The notes under the pieces are model-generated. The model did not search any database. It worked only from the letters and a program-made list of their open reading frames with translations, and had not been told where the DNA came from. From Lysobacter sp. ISL-50 (GTDB lineage Bacteria > Pseudomonadota > Gammaproteobacteria > Xanthomonadales > Xanthomonadaceae), in the NCBI RefSeq assembly GCF_018612875.1, contig NZ_JAGGRI010000005.1:56568-120567 (forward strand): 64,000 nucleotides of DNA, given 5' to 3'. Positions 54,860 through 62,688 of this stretch are shown here, piece by piece; position 1 is the first letter of the stretch; every line of letters starts with the position of its first letter. The position numbers and the translations under genes were made by a program.

Positions 54860-56746
54860 TCACGCCACCCGCGCCCGCCGCGCCCGCGTCAAATGCACCA
54901 GCAGCAGCGAAATCGCCGCCGGCGTCATGCCCGGAATGCGCTGCGCCTGGCCCACGGTCTGCGGCCGCACGCGCTCCAGCTTCTGCTGCACTTCCAGCGA
55001 CAACCCGCGCACCGCGGCGTAGTCGAACCCGTCCGGAATCGGCGTGCTCTCGTTGCGCTGCTGGCGCTCGATCTCATCGCGCTGACGATCCAGATACCCG
55101 GCGTACTTCACGCCGATCTCGACCTGCTCGGCGACCTCGGCCTCCGCCACGGCCGGACCCAGCGACGGCACCTGCATCAGCTTGGCGTAGTCGATCTCCG
55201 GACGCTTAAGCAGATCGCGCGCGCTGCATTCGCGGCTGACCTCGATGCCCAGGGTCTGCGCGATCTCGCGGCCGAGCGCGTTGTTCGGCGCCGCCCACAC
55301 GCCCGCCAGGCGCGCGCTCTCGCGCTCGACCGCCTCGCGCTTGCGCTCGAAGTGCGTCCAGCGCGCCTGCTCGACCAGTCCCAGCTCGCGCCCGACCGGG
55401 GTCAGGCGCAGATCGGCGTTGTCCTCGCGCAGCTGCAACCGGTACTCGGCGCGCGAGGTGAACATGCGATAGGGCTCGCTGGTGCCGTGGGTGATCAGAT
55501 CATCGACCAGCACGCCGATGTAGGCCTCGTCGCGGCGCGGGCTCCAGCCGTCCACGCCGCGCACGAAGCGCGCCGCGTTGACGCCGGCCAACAGGCCTTG
55601 CGCCGCGGCTTCCTCGTAACCGGTGGTGCCGTTGATCTGGCCGGCGAAGAACAAACCGGCCACGGCCTTGGTCTCCAGCGTGGTCTTGAGGCCGCGCGGA
55701 TCGAAGAAGTCGTATTCGATGGCGTAGCCCGGCCGGGTGATGTGGGCGTTCTCGAAGCCGCGGATCGAACGCACCAGGTCCAGCTGCACGTCGAACGGCA
55801 GCGAGGTCGAGATGCCGTTCGGGTAGATCTCGGCCACGTCCAGGCCCTCGGGCTCGACGAAGATCTGGTGGCTGGCCTTCTCCGCGAAGCGCACCACCTT
55901 GTCCTCGATCGAGGGGCAGTAGCGCGGGCCGATGCCTTCGATCTGGCCGGTGTACAGCGGCGAGCGGTCCAGCGCGCCGCGGATGATCTCGTGGGTGCGC
56001 TCGCTGGTATGGGTGATCCAGCACGAGACCTGACGCGGATGGTCGGCCCGCGTGCCCATGAAGGACATGACCGGACGCGGATCGTCGCCCGGCTGCTCTT
56101 CCATCACCGAGTAGTCCAGGCTGCGCCCGTCGATGCGCGGCGGCGTGCCGGTCTTCAGGCGATCGACCGCGAACGGGCCTTCGCGCAGGCGCGCGGCCAG
56201 CGCGGTCGCGGGCGGATCGCCGGCGCGGCCGGCGGCGTAGGTGGTCTGGCCGACGTGGACCTTGCCGGCGAGGAAGGTGCCGGCGGTCAGGACCACGGCC
56301 GGCGCGTCGAAGCGCAGGCCGGTCTGGGTGACCACGCCGGTCACGCGGCCGTTGTCGAAGGCGATGTCATCGACCGCGGCCTGGAACATCGTCAGTCCCG
56401 GCTGCGCTTCGACCGCGCGGCGGATGAAGGCGCGGTACAGCGCGCGATCGGCCTGGCAGCGGGTGGCGCGCACCGCCGGGCCCTTGCTGGCGTTGAGCCG
56501 CCGCCACTGGATGCCGGCGGCGTCGGCCGCGCGCGCCATGACGCCGCCGAGCGCGTCGATCTCCTTGACCAGATGGCCCTTGCCGATACCGCCGATGGCC
56601 GGATTGCAGCTCATGGCGCCGACCGTCTCGACCGAATGCGTCAGCAACAAGGTGCGCGCACCGGCGCGCGCCGAGGCCAGCGCGGCTTCGGTGCCGGCAT
56701 GGCCGCCGCCGATCACGATCACGTCGTATTGGTAGAAGTCGCTCAT
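54860..56746 (-). CDS. mnmG: tRNA uridine-5-carboxymethylaminomethyl modification enzyme MnmG
   Basis: A 628-residue protein. The FAD motif is [20 protein letters not shown], followed by [40 protein letters not shown] (with a catalytic Cys) and [20 protein letters not shown]. With MnmE it forms the cmnm5 group on wobble uridine of tRNAs. ATG 56746 fits family length. A 7-bp tandem repeat lies directly upstream, leaving no Shine-Dalgarno; an in-frame ATG at 56827 would read through the repeat ([13 protein letters not shown]). Confidence 0.95.
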   Translation of the reverse strand: MSDFYQYDVIVIGGGHAGTEAALASARAGARTLLLTHSVETVGAMSCNPAIGGIGKGHLVKEIDALGGVMARAADAAGIQWRRLNASKGPAVRATRCQADRALYRAFIRRAVEAQPGLTMFQAAVDDIAFDNGRVTGVVTQTGLRFDAPAVVLTAGTFLAGKVHVGQTTYAAGRAGDPPATALAARLREGPFAVDRLKTGTPPRIDGRSLDYSVMEEQPGDDPRPVMSFMGTRADHPRQVSCWITHTSERTHEIIRGALDRSPLYTGQIEGIGPRYCPSIEDKVVRFAEKASHQIFVEPEGLDVAEIYPNGISTSLPFDVQLDLVRSIRGFENAHITRPGYAIEYDFFDPRGLKTTLETKAVAGLFFAGQINGTTGYEEAAAQGLLAGVNAARFVRGVDGWSPRRDEAYIGVLVDDLITHGTSEPYRMFTSRAEYRLQLREDNADLRLTPVGRELGLVEQARWTHFERKREAVERESARLAGVWAAPNNALGREIAQTLGIEVSRECSARDLLKRPEIDYAKLMQVPSLGPAVAEAEVAEQVEIGVKYAGYLDRQRDEIERQQRNESTPIPDGFDYAAVRGLSLEVQQKLERVRPQTVGQAQRIPGMTPAAISLLLVHLTRARRARVA

Positions 56747-56752
56747 GGGGCC

Positions 56753-56805
56753 GGGAATCGGGAATCGGGAATCGGGAATCGGGAATCGGGAATCAACAGC
56801 GTAAA
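56753..56805. repeat. 7-bp tandem array abutting the mnmG start
   Basis: GGGAATC is repeated six times from 56753 to about 56794 and is followed by AACAGCGTAAAGCCGCG. The array begins 7 bp before the mnmG ATG. The same 7-mer and AACAGCGTA junction occur at 11792 and, as GGGATTC, at 25558. Degenerate inverted copies (CCCGATTCTCAATTCCCGAT) are at about 56856-56880. Confidence 0.8.
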
Positions 56806-56892
56806 GCCGCGATTGCTCACGGGACATGATCTCACGCTGCCGCGCTTTACCTGTTCCCGATTCTCAATTCCCGATTCCCGGCCCGCCTCACT

Positions 56893-56907
56893 TGGCACGG
56901 TTCATGC
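56893..56907 (+). promoter_or_regulatory. Sigma-54 (RpoN) promoter
   Basis: TTGGCACGGTTCATGCG matches the sigma-54 consensus: GG at 56894-56895 and GC at 56906-56907 with exactly 10 nt between, in a TGGCAC-x5-aTGC context. Transcription to the right would begin about 12 nt downstream, near 56919. Confidence 0.7.
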
Positions 56908-56918
56908 GTAGCTACTCA

Positions 56919-57033
56919 TGCACCTTGCGGGGCAGGCGCTAGACGCCGGCTGGAATTGGAACAGGGGCTGGCCAAGCGCTCGCGGGGGAAGCCGGGGGGC
57001 CGAATGTCGGGGGACATTCGGCCCCTTTTTATT
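56919..57033 (+). ncRNA. Candidate small RNA controlled by sigma-54
   Basis: Between the sigma-54-type promoter and a strong terminator lies about 115 nt with no credible coding content; an ORF starting at 56918 would have to read through both terminators. The RNA holds several GGA motifs (TGGAATTGGAACAGG; GGGGGAAG; CGGGGGACA), one at the terminator loop. Such motifs are typical of RNAs that bind CsrA/RsmA-type proteins. I do not recognise a named family. Confidence 0.5.
56996..57033 (+). terminator. Intrinsic terminator of the small-RNA candidate
   Basis: The 12-bp perfect stem GGGGCCGAATGT/ACATTCGGCCCC with loop CGGGGG is followed by TTTTTATT. Confidence 0.9.
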
Positions 57034-57121
57034 GCCCGCGCGCTGCGCGCCGGGCGGCTGCGCAGCAGCCACGCCACGGCGTTCGCCAATGTGCGGGGCC
57101 CGCAACCAACTTACTGATCTC

Positions 57122-57161
57122 AAACGAAAAAGCGCGCGTGGATACGCGCGCTTTTTCGTTT
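57122..57161. terminator. Symmetrical two-way terminator
   Basis: Arms AAACGAAAAAGCGCGCGT and ACGCGCGCTTTTTCGTTT are perfect over 18 bp with loop GGAT. A- and T-runs on either side make it work in both directions. It separates the small-RNA candidate from the two lipoprotein genes. The 88 bp between the two terminators and the 230 bp beyond have no recognisable gene; a GC-rich hairpin CTGCCGGGGC/GCCCCGGCAG at 57355-57376 lies downstream of the lipoprotein stop. Confidence 0.85.
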
Positions 57162-57391
57162 TGCCCCGCTCGCGGGGAAATGGGCGCCGACGCCTGACGG
57201 GGACGGAACAGGGGGGATCCGTGATTCCTCGCCAGGCGCCGACATAGAAGCCTGTGCTTACCGAAAACGTCCAAATACGACGTAAGCGGTCAGTAGCGGT
57301 AGATTGCGGTCACTCCGGCCCGAACGCAAGTGCGCCCCGTTCCAATTCCGGCGACTGCCGGGGCAAGCCCCGGCAGCCGGCAAGTCACTGT

Positions 57392-57949
57392 TCAGCGTTC
57401 GGCGTTGCGCCATTCCTTCCAGCTGCGGCCACCGTCGGCGCGTCCGGACGGTGCCGAGGGCGCCGACATCCGCGGTTGCGGCATCGAGCGCGGCTGCGGC
57501 ATGGAGCGCGGTTGCTGCATCGCCGGGTTGTCGTTGCGCGGCGCCCAGGCGCCGCCGCCGATCGGACGCGCGTCGCGCCAGGACACGCCGCCGTCGGCGC
57601 GCGTGGACGGCCGCGACGGATAGCCCGGGTTCGGGTTCGGGTTCGGATTGCTGGGCGGCCGGTGCGGACGGCTGGGGTAGTAGTAGCGCGGGTAGCCGTA
57701 ACCGTACGGATAGCCGTTGTAGTACGGATAACCGCCGTAGTAGCCGTAACCACCGTTGCGATAGCGATAGGACTCGCCGTACGGGTAGTACCCGTAGCCG
57801 GGCGCGTAACCGCCGTAGCCGCCGTAGTCGACGCTGGGACGGCCGTAGTAGTACGAACCGCCGCCGCCTCCGCCGCGCAGGGAATAATCGGACACGCAAC
57901 CCGCCAACAGGCCGGCTGCGACTAATGGAACTATGAGTTTACGGATCAT
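57392..57949 (-). CDS. Gly/Tyr-rich lipoprotein
   Basis: A 185-residue protein with a lipoprotein signal (MIRKLIVPLVAAGLLAGCVS). A long Gly/Tyr region follows (SYYYGRPSVDYGGYGGYAPG and similar), then Asn-Pro repeats (PSNPNPNPNPGYPSRP). The C-terminal half carries two copies of a short motif, RADGGVSWRDARP and RADGGRSWKEWRN, and a triple MPQPR-type repeat. Low-complexity outer-membrane lipoproteins of this kind are common in Xanthomonadaceae; function unknown. Confidence 0.8.
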   Translation of the reverse strand: MIRKLIVPLVAAGLLAGCVSDYSLRGGGGGGSYYYGRPSVDYGGYGGYAPGYGYYPYGESYRYRNGGYGYYGGYPYYNGYPYGYGYPRYYYPSRPHRPPSNPNPNPNPGYPSRPSTRADGGVSWRDARPIGGGAWAPRNDNPAMQQPRSMPQPRSMPQPRMSAPSAPSGRADGGRSWKEWRNAER

Positions 57950-58031
57950 GGCAGACCCCCCGGGTAGGATTTCAGAGTCTGCCTGATGCGTTGAACTCGG
58001 GCTTAACTCAGCCCGGCAACGCTTATACGGT

Positions 58032-58187
58032 TCAGGCCTGGGTTTCGCCCGGCGCGGAGGGCGTATCGGCCTGCAGGTCGATGTGCGCCGGCGCCTGGGT
58101 GACGTTGTCCAGGGCCGGCGGCGGATCGCAACCGGTGAGCAGGACGACCAGACCGACGGCAAGGCAGAACGAAAATTTGCGGAACAT
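58032..58187 (-). CDS. Small lipoprotein
   Basis: A 51-residue protein with a lipoprotein signal (MFRKFSFCLAVGLVVLLTGC) and a short, Pro/Ala-rich mature part (DPPPALDNVTQAPAHIDLQA). Function unknown. It is 82 nt upstream of the Gly/Tyr-rich lipoprotein on the same strand, so the two may be an operon. Confidence 0.75.
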   Translation of the reverse strand: MFRKFSFCLAVGLVVLLTGCDPPPALDNVTQAPAHIDLQADTPSAPGETQA

Positions 58188-58666
58188 GGCGGAATCCCCT
58201 GTTGTGGGTCTCGGGTGAGTCGTACTGGATAGGTCCGTCCGCGCAAGGCGCGGCGACGGACATAGCGCCGGCTGTCCTGATGGTCCCGACCGCGGACGAT
58301 CCCGTCCGCGCGAACCGGAAGCTCTGGAAGGGCTCCGCAGCCGATTCCTCGCGAGGCACCGTGCGGCAAAACCTTCGATCAGCGCAATACCTAAACTAAC
58401 GATGACTGACATCGCAATTGCGGCACGGGTTCACAGTTCGCCGGGTGTAAGACGTTTGCTCTATATCGCCGGTCAATGAGCGCGTCGTCTGCGCGGTAAG
58501 CTAAACCGCGCAGACGACGGACCCACGCGCGCTGTCTGGTACGGCGTGCGAGCGCGTCGGGCCGGGAACCTGCGCGCGGCTTGCGCGGTCACTTCCTCTA
58601 TGACGGTTCGACGGCCGCCGCTTGGGCCCGTCGTGGTGCTTTCCTTGAATTCTGGCCTGGTTTTCG
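58188..58666. promoter_or_regulatory. Divergent intergenic region with a perfect 15-bp palindrome
   Basis: The only clear structure is CGTCGTCTGCGCGGT (58483-58497) and its exact inverse ACCGCGCAGACGACG (58505-58519) around AAGCTAA. It lies about 150 bp before the ABC operon and could be an operator or hairpin controlling it. No T-run follows. No gene is seen in the region. Confidence 0.5.
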
Positions 58667-59341
58667 ATGATCGAATTGGATGCGGTCCATCGTCGCTACG
58701 AGATGAATGGGCAGGCGGTGAACGCATTGGCCGGAGTGGATCTGAAGATCGCCGCCGGCGAGTTCGTGGCCATCACCGGCGCATCGGGCTCGGGTAAATC
58801 CAGCCTGCTCAATATTCTCGGCTGCCTGGACCGCCCCACCCGCGGGCGCTATCTGATCGAAGGCCGCGACGTGGCCGAATTCGACGACGAGGCCGCCAGC
58901 GACATCCGCAATCGCCGCATCGGCTTCGTCTTCCAAAGCTTCCATCTGCTGCCGCGGCTGAGCGTGCTGGAGAACGTGCTGCTGCCGCTGCGCTTTCATC
59001 GCGAACCGCCGGCCGACGCGCACGCGCATGCGCATGAACTGCTCGGCCGCGTCGGCCTGGGCGATCGCAGCAGCCATCGCCCCAGCGAGTTGTCGGGCGG
59101 CCAACAACAACGCGCGGCGATCGCCCGCGCCCTGCTGCTGCGGCCGGCGCTGCTGCTGGCCGACGAGCCCACCGGCAACCTGGATTCCAAGAGCGCGGCC
59201 GACGTGCTCGATCTGATCGGCGAAGTCCACAGCGGCGGCCAGACCGTGGTGCTGGTGACCCACGACCGCGACCTCGCCGCGCGCGCGCCGCGCGAGGTGC
59301 GCCTGCACGACGGCAAGGTCGATCATGACTCGGCGGCCTGA
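58667..59341 (+). CDS. ABC exporter ATPase (MacB/LolD type)
   Basis: A 224-residue ATPase. Walker A GASGSGKSSLLN (residues about 38-49), signature LSGGQQQRAAIARALL, Walker B LLLADEPTGNLDS and the switch His in VLVTHDRD are complete. The MacB/LolD subclass powers export through a FtsX-like permease. The gene overlaps the first adaptor by 17 nt and heads a five-gene operon ending with that permease. Confidence 0.93.
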   Translation: MIELDAVHRRYEMNGQAVNALAGVDLKIAAGEFVAITGASGSGKSSLLNILGCLDRPTRGRYLIEGRDVAEFDDEAASDIRNRRIGFVFQSFHLLPRLSVLENVLLPLRFHREPPADAHAHAHELLGRVGLGDRSSHRPSELSGGQQQRAAIARALLLRPALLLADEPTGNLDSKSAADVLDLIGEVHSGGQTVVLVTHDRDLAARAPREVRLHDGKVDHDSAA

Positions 59342-60332
59342 GCGCATGCGCGCGCGCGTCGGCGCATCCCTCGCCGTCGGCGCGGCGCTGTCGGCGCTCG
59401 CGGGCGCGGCCTGCGCCGCGGTGCTGACCGGCGAGGTGCGCTCGGTCGGCGCGCAGGTGATCTATACGCCGCAATCCAACACAGCGCCGGTGGCGATCCG
59501 CTATTTCGTGCCCGAAGGCCAGTCGGTCAAGGCCGGCGAGGTGGTGCTGCGCATCGATCCGGGCCAGGCCGGCACGCAGATTCCCGAACTCGAAGCCAAG
59601 ATCGAGCAGGCGCGGGCCAAGGCGGCGAAGGAACTGGCCGAACTCGAGGTCAAGGCGGTCGATGCCGAAGTGGCGGTGGCCGAAGCGCAGGCCGCGCTGG
59701 CCACGGCGGAGATCGAGGCGGCGATTCCGCGCACGCTGATCTCGCAACTGGACTACGACCGCCATCAGGGCGATCTGGACAAGACCACGCGCGAAAACCG
59801 GCTCAAGCACGAACTGCTCGACACCGCCCGCGCCGCGGTCGCGCGGCGCCGCAGCGACGGCCAGCTGGAAGTGAACAAGCTGGTGATCCAGCGCGATTAC
59901 TACGCCGCGCTGCTGCGCCAGTCGGAAGTGCGCGCCGAGCGCGACGGCGTGGTCCTGCATGGATTCAACAACAACTGGATCGGTGGACGCATCGACGAAG
60001 GCAGTTCGACCATGCCCGGCAGCCGCGCCGGCGAAGTGGTCGGCAGCGGCGGCGGCATGCAGGTGCGCGCCTGGGCGCTGGAACCGGACCGGCGCGGCCT
60101 GCGGGTCGGCCAGCGCGTGCAACTGAGTTTCGACGCCCTGCCGCGCCAGCGCGTGCAGGCGACGATCGGCGCGATCGCCGGCGCGCCGGATCGCAAATCC
60201 GAATGGGGCGAAGGCCGTTACTTCACCATCGACATCGATCTGCCGCCCAGGCACGGGCTGCCGCTGTTGCCGGGCATGAGCGTGCGGGTGACCGCCGCCA
60301 GCGCCGCGCCCGCCGCTGGAGCGCAGCGATGA
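59325..60332 (+). CDS. Adaptor (HlyD/membrane-fusion type) protein 1
   Basis: A 335-residue protein with a signal peptide (ASLAVGAALSALAGAACA). A lipoyl half (IRYFVPEGQSVKAGEVVLRI) precedes a long coiled-coil hairpin (about residues 85-190, e.g. AKAAKELAELEVKAVDAEVA), the second lipoyl half (SEVRADGVVLHG-like) and a beta-barrel domain. This is a periplasmic adaptor for an efflux pump. It is one of three adaptors in this operon. Confidence 0.85.
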   Translation: MTRRPERMRARVGASLAVGAALSALAGAACAAVLTGEVRSVGAQVIYTPQSNTAPVAIRYFVPEGQSVKAGEVVLRIDPGQAGTQIPELEAKIEQARAKAAKELAELEVKAVDAEVAVAEAQAALATAEIEAAIPRTLISQLDYDRHQGDLDKTTRENRLKHELLDTARAAVARRRSDGQLEVNKLVIQRDYYAALLRQSEVRAERDGVVLHGFNNNWIGGRIDEGSSTMPGSRAGEVVGSGGGMQVRAWALEPDRRGLRVGQRVQLSFDALPRQRVQATIGAIAGAPDRKSEWGEGRYFTIDIDLPPRHGLPLLPGMSVRVTAASAAPAAGAQR

Positions 60333-61303
60333 CGCGTCTGTGGGCGGCGTTGCTGCTGGCATCGAGCCTGCCGGCCGCGGCCGCGCCGCTGCGCGTGGAC
60401 GGCGAGGTCTATGCGCGGCGCACCTCGGCGCTGATGCCGCCGAGCGTGGAGCGCATGTGGCAGTTCAACATCACCCAGCTCGCCACCGACGGCGCGCCGG
60501 TCAAGCGCGGCCAGCAGGTGATCAGCTTCGACAGCAGTGAGGTGATCAAGCAGCTCACGGAAAAGCAAAGCCAGCTCAAGGAAAAACACAGCGAGCTGGA
60601 AAAACTCGACCTGGAACTGGCCGAACGCGAACGCAGCGAGCGCCTGGCCACGTCCGAAGCGCAGGCGGCCTTGGACAAGGCCCAGCGCAAGACCCAGCAA
60701 CCGGCCGAACTGATCGCCGGCATCGAATACCGCAAGCTGGTGGTCGCGCGCGCGCAGATGGAACGCAAGTTGGCGCTGGCGCAGCGGCGCGAACTATTGT
60801 CGGCCGAACAACGCCGGCAGGAACGCCGCCTGCTCGCGGCCGAGCGCGCGCAACTGCAGGCCGACGTCGATCGTCTGCAGCGCTCGCTCGGCGCCTTGAA
60901 CGTGATCGCGCCGCGCGACGGCCTGATGATGCATCGCAGTAATTTCGAAGGCGAAAAATACGACGTGGGCTCGCAAGTCTGGGTCGGCCAGACCGTGGCG
61001 GAGATTCCCGACATGAGCACGCTGGCGGTGCGCGCCGAACTGCCCGAGCGCGATCTGCAGAAGGTCAGCGTCGGCGCGCCGGTGCGTATCGTGGTCGAAG
61101 GCGGCGCCGGCAGCGTGCTGCGCGGGCATATCGCCTCGGTCGGCCGCGCGGTGCGCAGCAAGTCGCAGGTGCAGCCGGTGCCGGTGCTGGATCTGGACGT
61201 GCAACTCGACGATCCGCGCGCGCCACTGCGTCCGGGGCAGGCGGTGCGGGTGGAGATCGCGGCACCGGTGGCGGCGAAGTCGGCGGGGAGTGCGGCGCGA
61301 TGA
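60329..61303 (+). CDS. Adaptor (HlyD/membrane-fusion type) protein 2
   Basis: A 324-residue protein with a signal peptide (LWAALLLASSLPAAAAP). The lipoyl half is ITQLATDGAPVKRGQQVISF, then a charged coiled coil (SQLKEKHSELEKLDLELAER), the second half (LNVIAPRDGLMMHRSNFEGE) and the barrel. The ATG overlaps adaptor 1's stop (ATGA). Sequence differs enough from adaptors 1 and 3 that it is not a recent duplicate. Confidence 0.85.
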   Translation: MTRLWAALLLASSLPAAAAPLRVDGEVYARRTSALMPPSVERMWQFNITQLATDGAPVKRGQQVISFDSSEVIKQLTEKQSQLKEKHSELEKLDLELAERERSERLATSEAQAALDKAQRKTQQPAELIAGIEYRKLVVARAQMERKLALAQRRELLSAEQRRQERRLLAAERAQLQADVDRLQRSLGALNVIAPRDGLMMHRSNFEGEKYDVGSQVWVGQTVAEIPDMSTLAVRAELPERDLQKVSVGAPVRIVVEGGAGSVLRGHIASVGRAVRSKSQVQPVPVLDLDVQLDDPRAPLRPGQAVRVEIAAPVAAKSAGSAAR

Positions 61304-62688
61304 GGTTTGCGCTGGGCGCGCGGGTTGCGGCGGTGCGCGTGGGTGCGCGCGGCGATCGAGGCGGGTTGTGCGCGATGGGGTGTCGTGGCCTTGGGCGTAT
61401 GCGGGCGGTGGTTATTAACCTCTTCGGTTGGTTCCTGCCCCTGCTGTGGCTGAGCGGCTGCTCAAGCGACATCGCCCCCGCTGCCACCGAAACCCTGGCG
61501 CAGGCGCCGCTGCAGCTGAGCGTGCGCGGCGAAGGCGAACTCAAATCGGCCAAGTCCACGCCGCTCAACGTGCCCGGCCGCAACTGGGCGGCGCGTCAGG
61601 TCGAGTGGATGCTGCCCGAAGGCAGCGCGGTCAGGAAAGGCGACCTGATCGCACGCTTCTCGGCCGAACAAGGCAAGCAGGAACTCGCCCAGACCCTGAT
61701 CGACGTGCAGCGCAATCTGCTCGCGCGCGCGGCCAAGCAGGGCGATCTGGAAACCGCGCAGAGCAAGGTCGCGGTCGATCTGGCCCAGGTCGCGGTGCAG
61801 TTGGGCATCGCCGACCGCTACGCCAACGCCGACCTGAGCACGATGGCGCGCAACGAAGTGCTCGACGCGGTGCAGGACCGGCGCTTTCTGACCGAGAAAC
61901 GCGAGACCCTGCAATGGCAGCGCGGCCAGTCCGGCGTGCGCGGCGGCGCGGAACTGGCGGTGCTCGACGCGCAGCGCGCGACCTTCGACATCGCCGCCAA
62001 GACTCGCCAGGCCGACCTGGACGCGCTGGAGTTGCGCGCGCCCAACGACGGCGTGCTGATGCTGGCGAGCAACTGGTCCGGCGACAAACCCAACATCGGC
62101 GCAACCCTGCGCGCGGGGTTCGACTACGGCAGCCTGCCCGACGCCTCGTCGATGGAGCTGGACCTGAGCCTGCCGCAGATCGAGGCGCAAGGCATCCACG
62201 CCGGCAACGCCGTGGAGATGTTTCCGGTCGGCCGGCCCGAACAGAAGATCGTCAGCAAACTGTCCTGGGTCGCCAGCGCGGCCAAGGTGCGCAGCCAGGA
62301 AAGCCCGGTGAAGTATCTGAGCATGAAGGCGCCGATTCCGGCCGAGGCGATCGCGCGCTACAAGCTGGTGCCGGGGCAACGGCTGCAGGCGCGGGTGATT
62401 TTGTTCGACGCGCGCGCCTTGAGCGTGGCCAACGTGGCGATCGACAGCGACGACGGCCGCGACTACGTGCGCGTGCGCGACGGCGGCGATTTCCTGCGCC
62501 GCGAGGTCAAGCTCGGCGTGCGCGGGCCGGCGCGTTCGCAGGTGCTGGCGGGCCTGCGCGCCGGCGATGAAGTCTTGCTGGCCGAGGCCGGCGCGATCGA
62601 AACCGCGGCGCCGTCGAAGGAGCCCTCGGGCAACGACGCCGGCGCGAGCAAGCCGGCCGCGCGCGCGACCCCGGCGGCGCGTCCGTGA
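61300..62688 (+). CDS. Adaptor (HlyD/membrane-fusion type) protein 3, lipoprotein
   Basis: A protein of up to 462 residues. A lipoprotein signal is seen at VINLFGWFLPLLWLSGCSSD. ATG 61300 overlaps adaptor 2 (ATGA), but it puts 53 residues before the lipid Cys; ATG 61399 gives a canonical signal and may be the true start. Adaptor features: VEWMLPEGSAVRKGDLIARF, a coiled coil from about 130 to 230, and ELRAPNDGVLMLASNWSGDK. The tail is Ala/Pro-rich. It ends overlapping the permease start by 4 nt. Confidence 0.83.
   Translation: MRFALGARVAAVRVGARGDRGGLCAMGCRGLGRMRAVVINLFGWFLPLLWLSGCSSDIAPAATETLAQAPLQLSVRGEGELKSAKSTPLNVPGRNWAARQVEWMLPEGSAVRKGDLIARFSAEQGKQELAQTLIDVQRNLLARAAKQGDLETAQSKVAVDLAQVAVQLGIADRYANADLSTMARNEVLDAVQDRRFLTEKRETLQWQRGQSGVRGGAELAVLDAQRATFDIAAKTRQADLDALELRAPNDGVLMLASNWSGDKPNIGATLRAGFDYGSLPDASSMELDLSLPQIEAQGIHAGNAVEMFPVGRPEQKIVSKLSWVASAAKVRSQESPVKYLSMKAPIPAEAIARYKLVPGQRLQARVILFDARALSVANVAIDSDDGRDYVRVRDGGDFLRREVKLGVRGPARSQVLAGLRAGDEVLLAEAGAIETAAPSKEPSGNDAGASKPAARATPAARP

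Noticed and set aside
56918..57247. Plus-strand ORF of 109 codons starting near the predicted sigma-54 start site
   Set aside because: It would have to read through two strong intrinsic terminators and its sequence looks random, so a small RNA is more likely.
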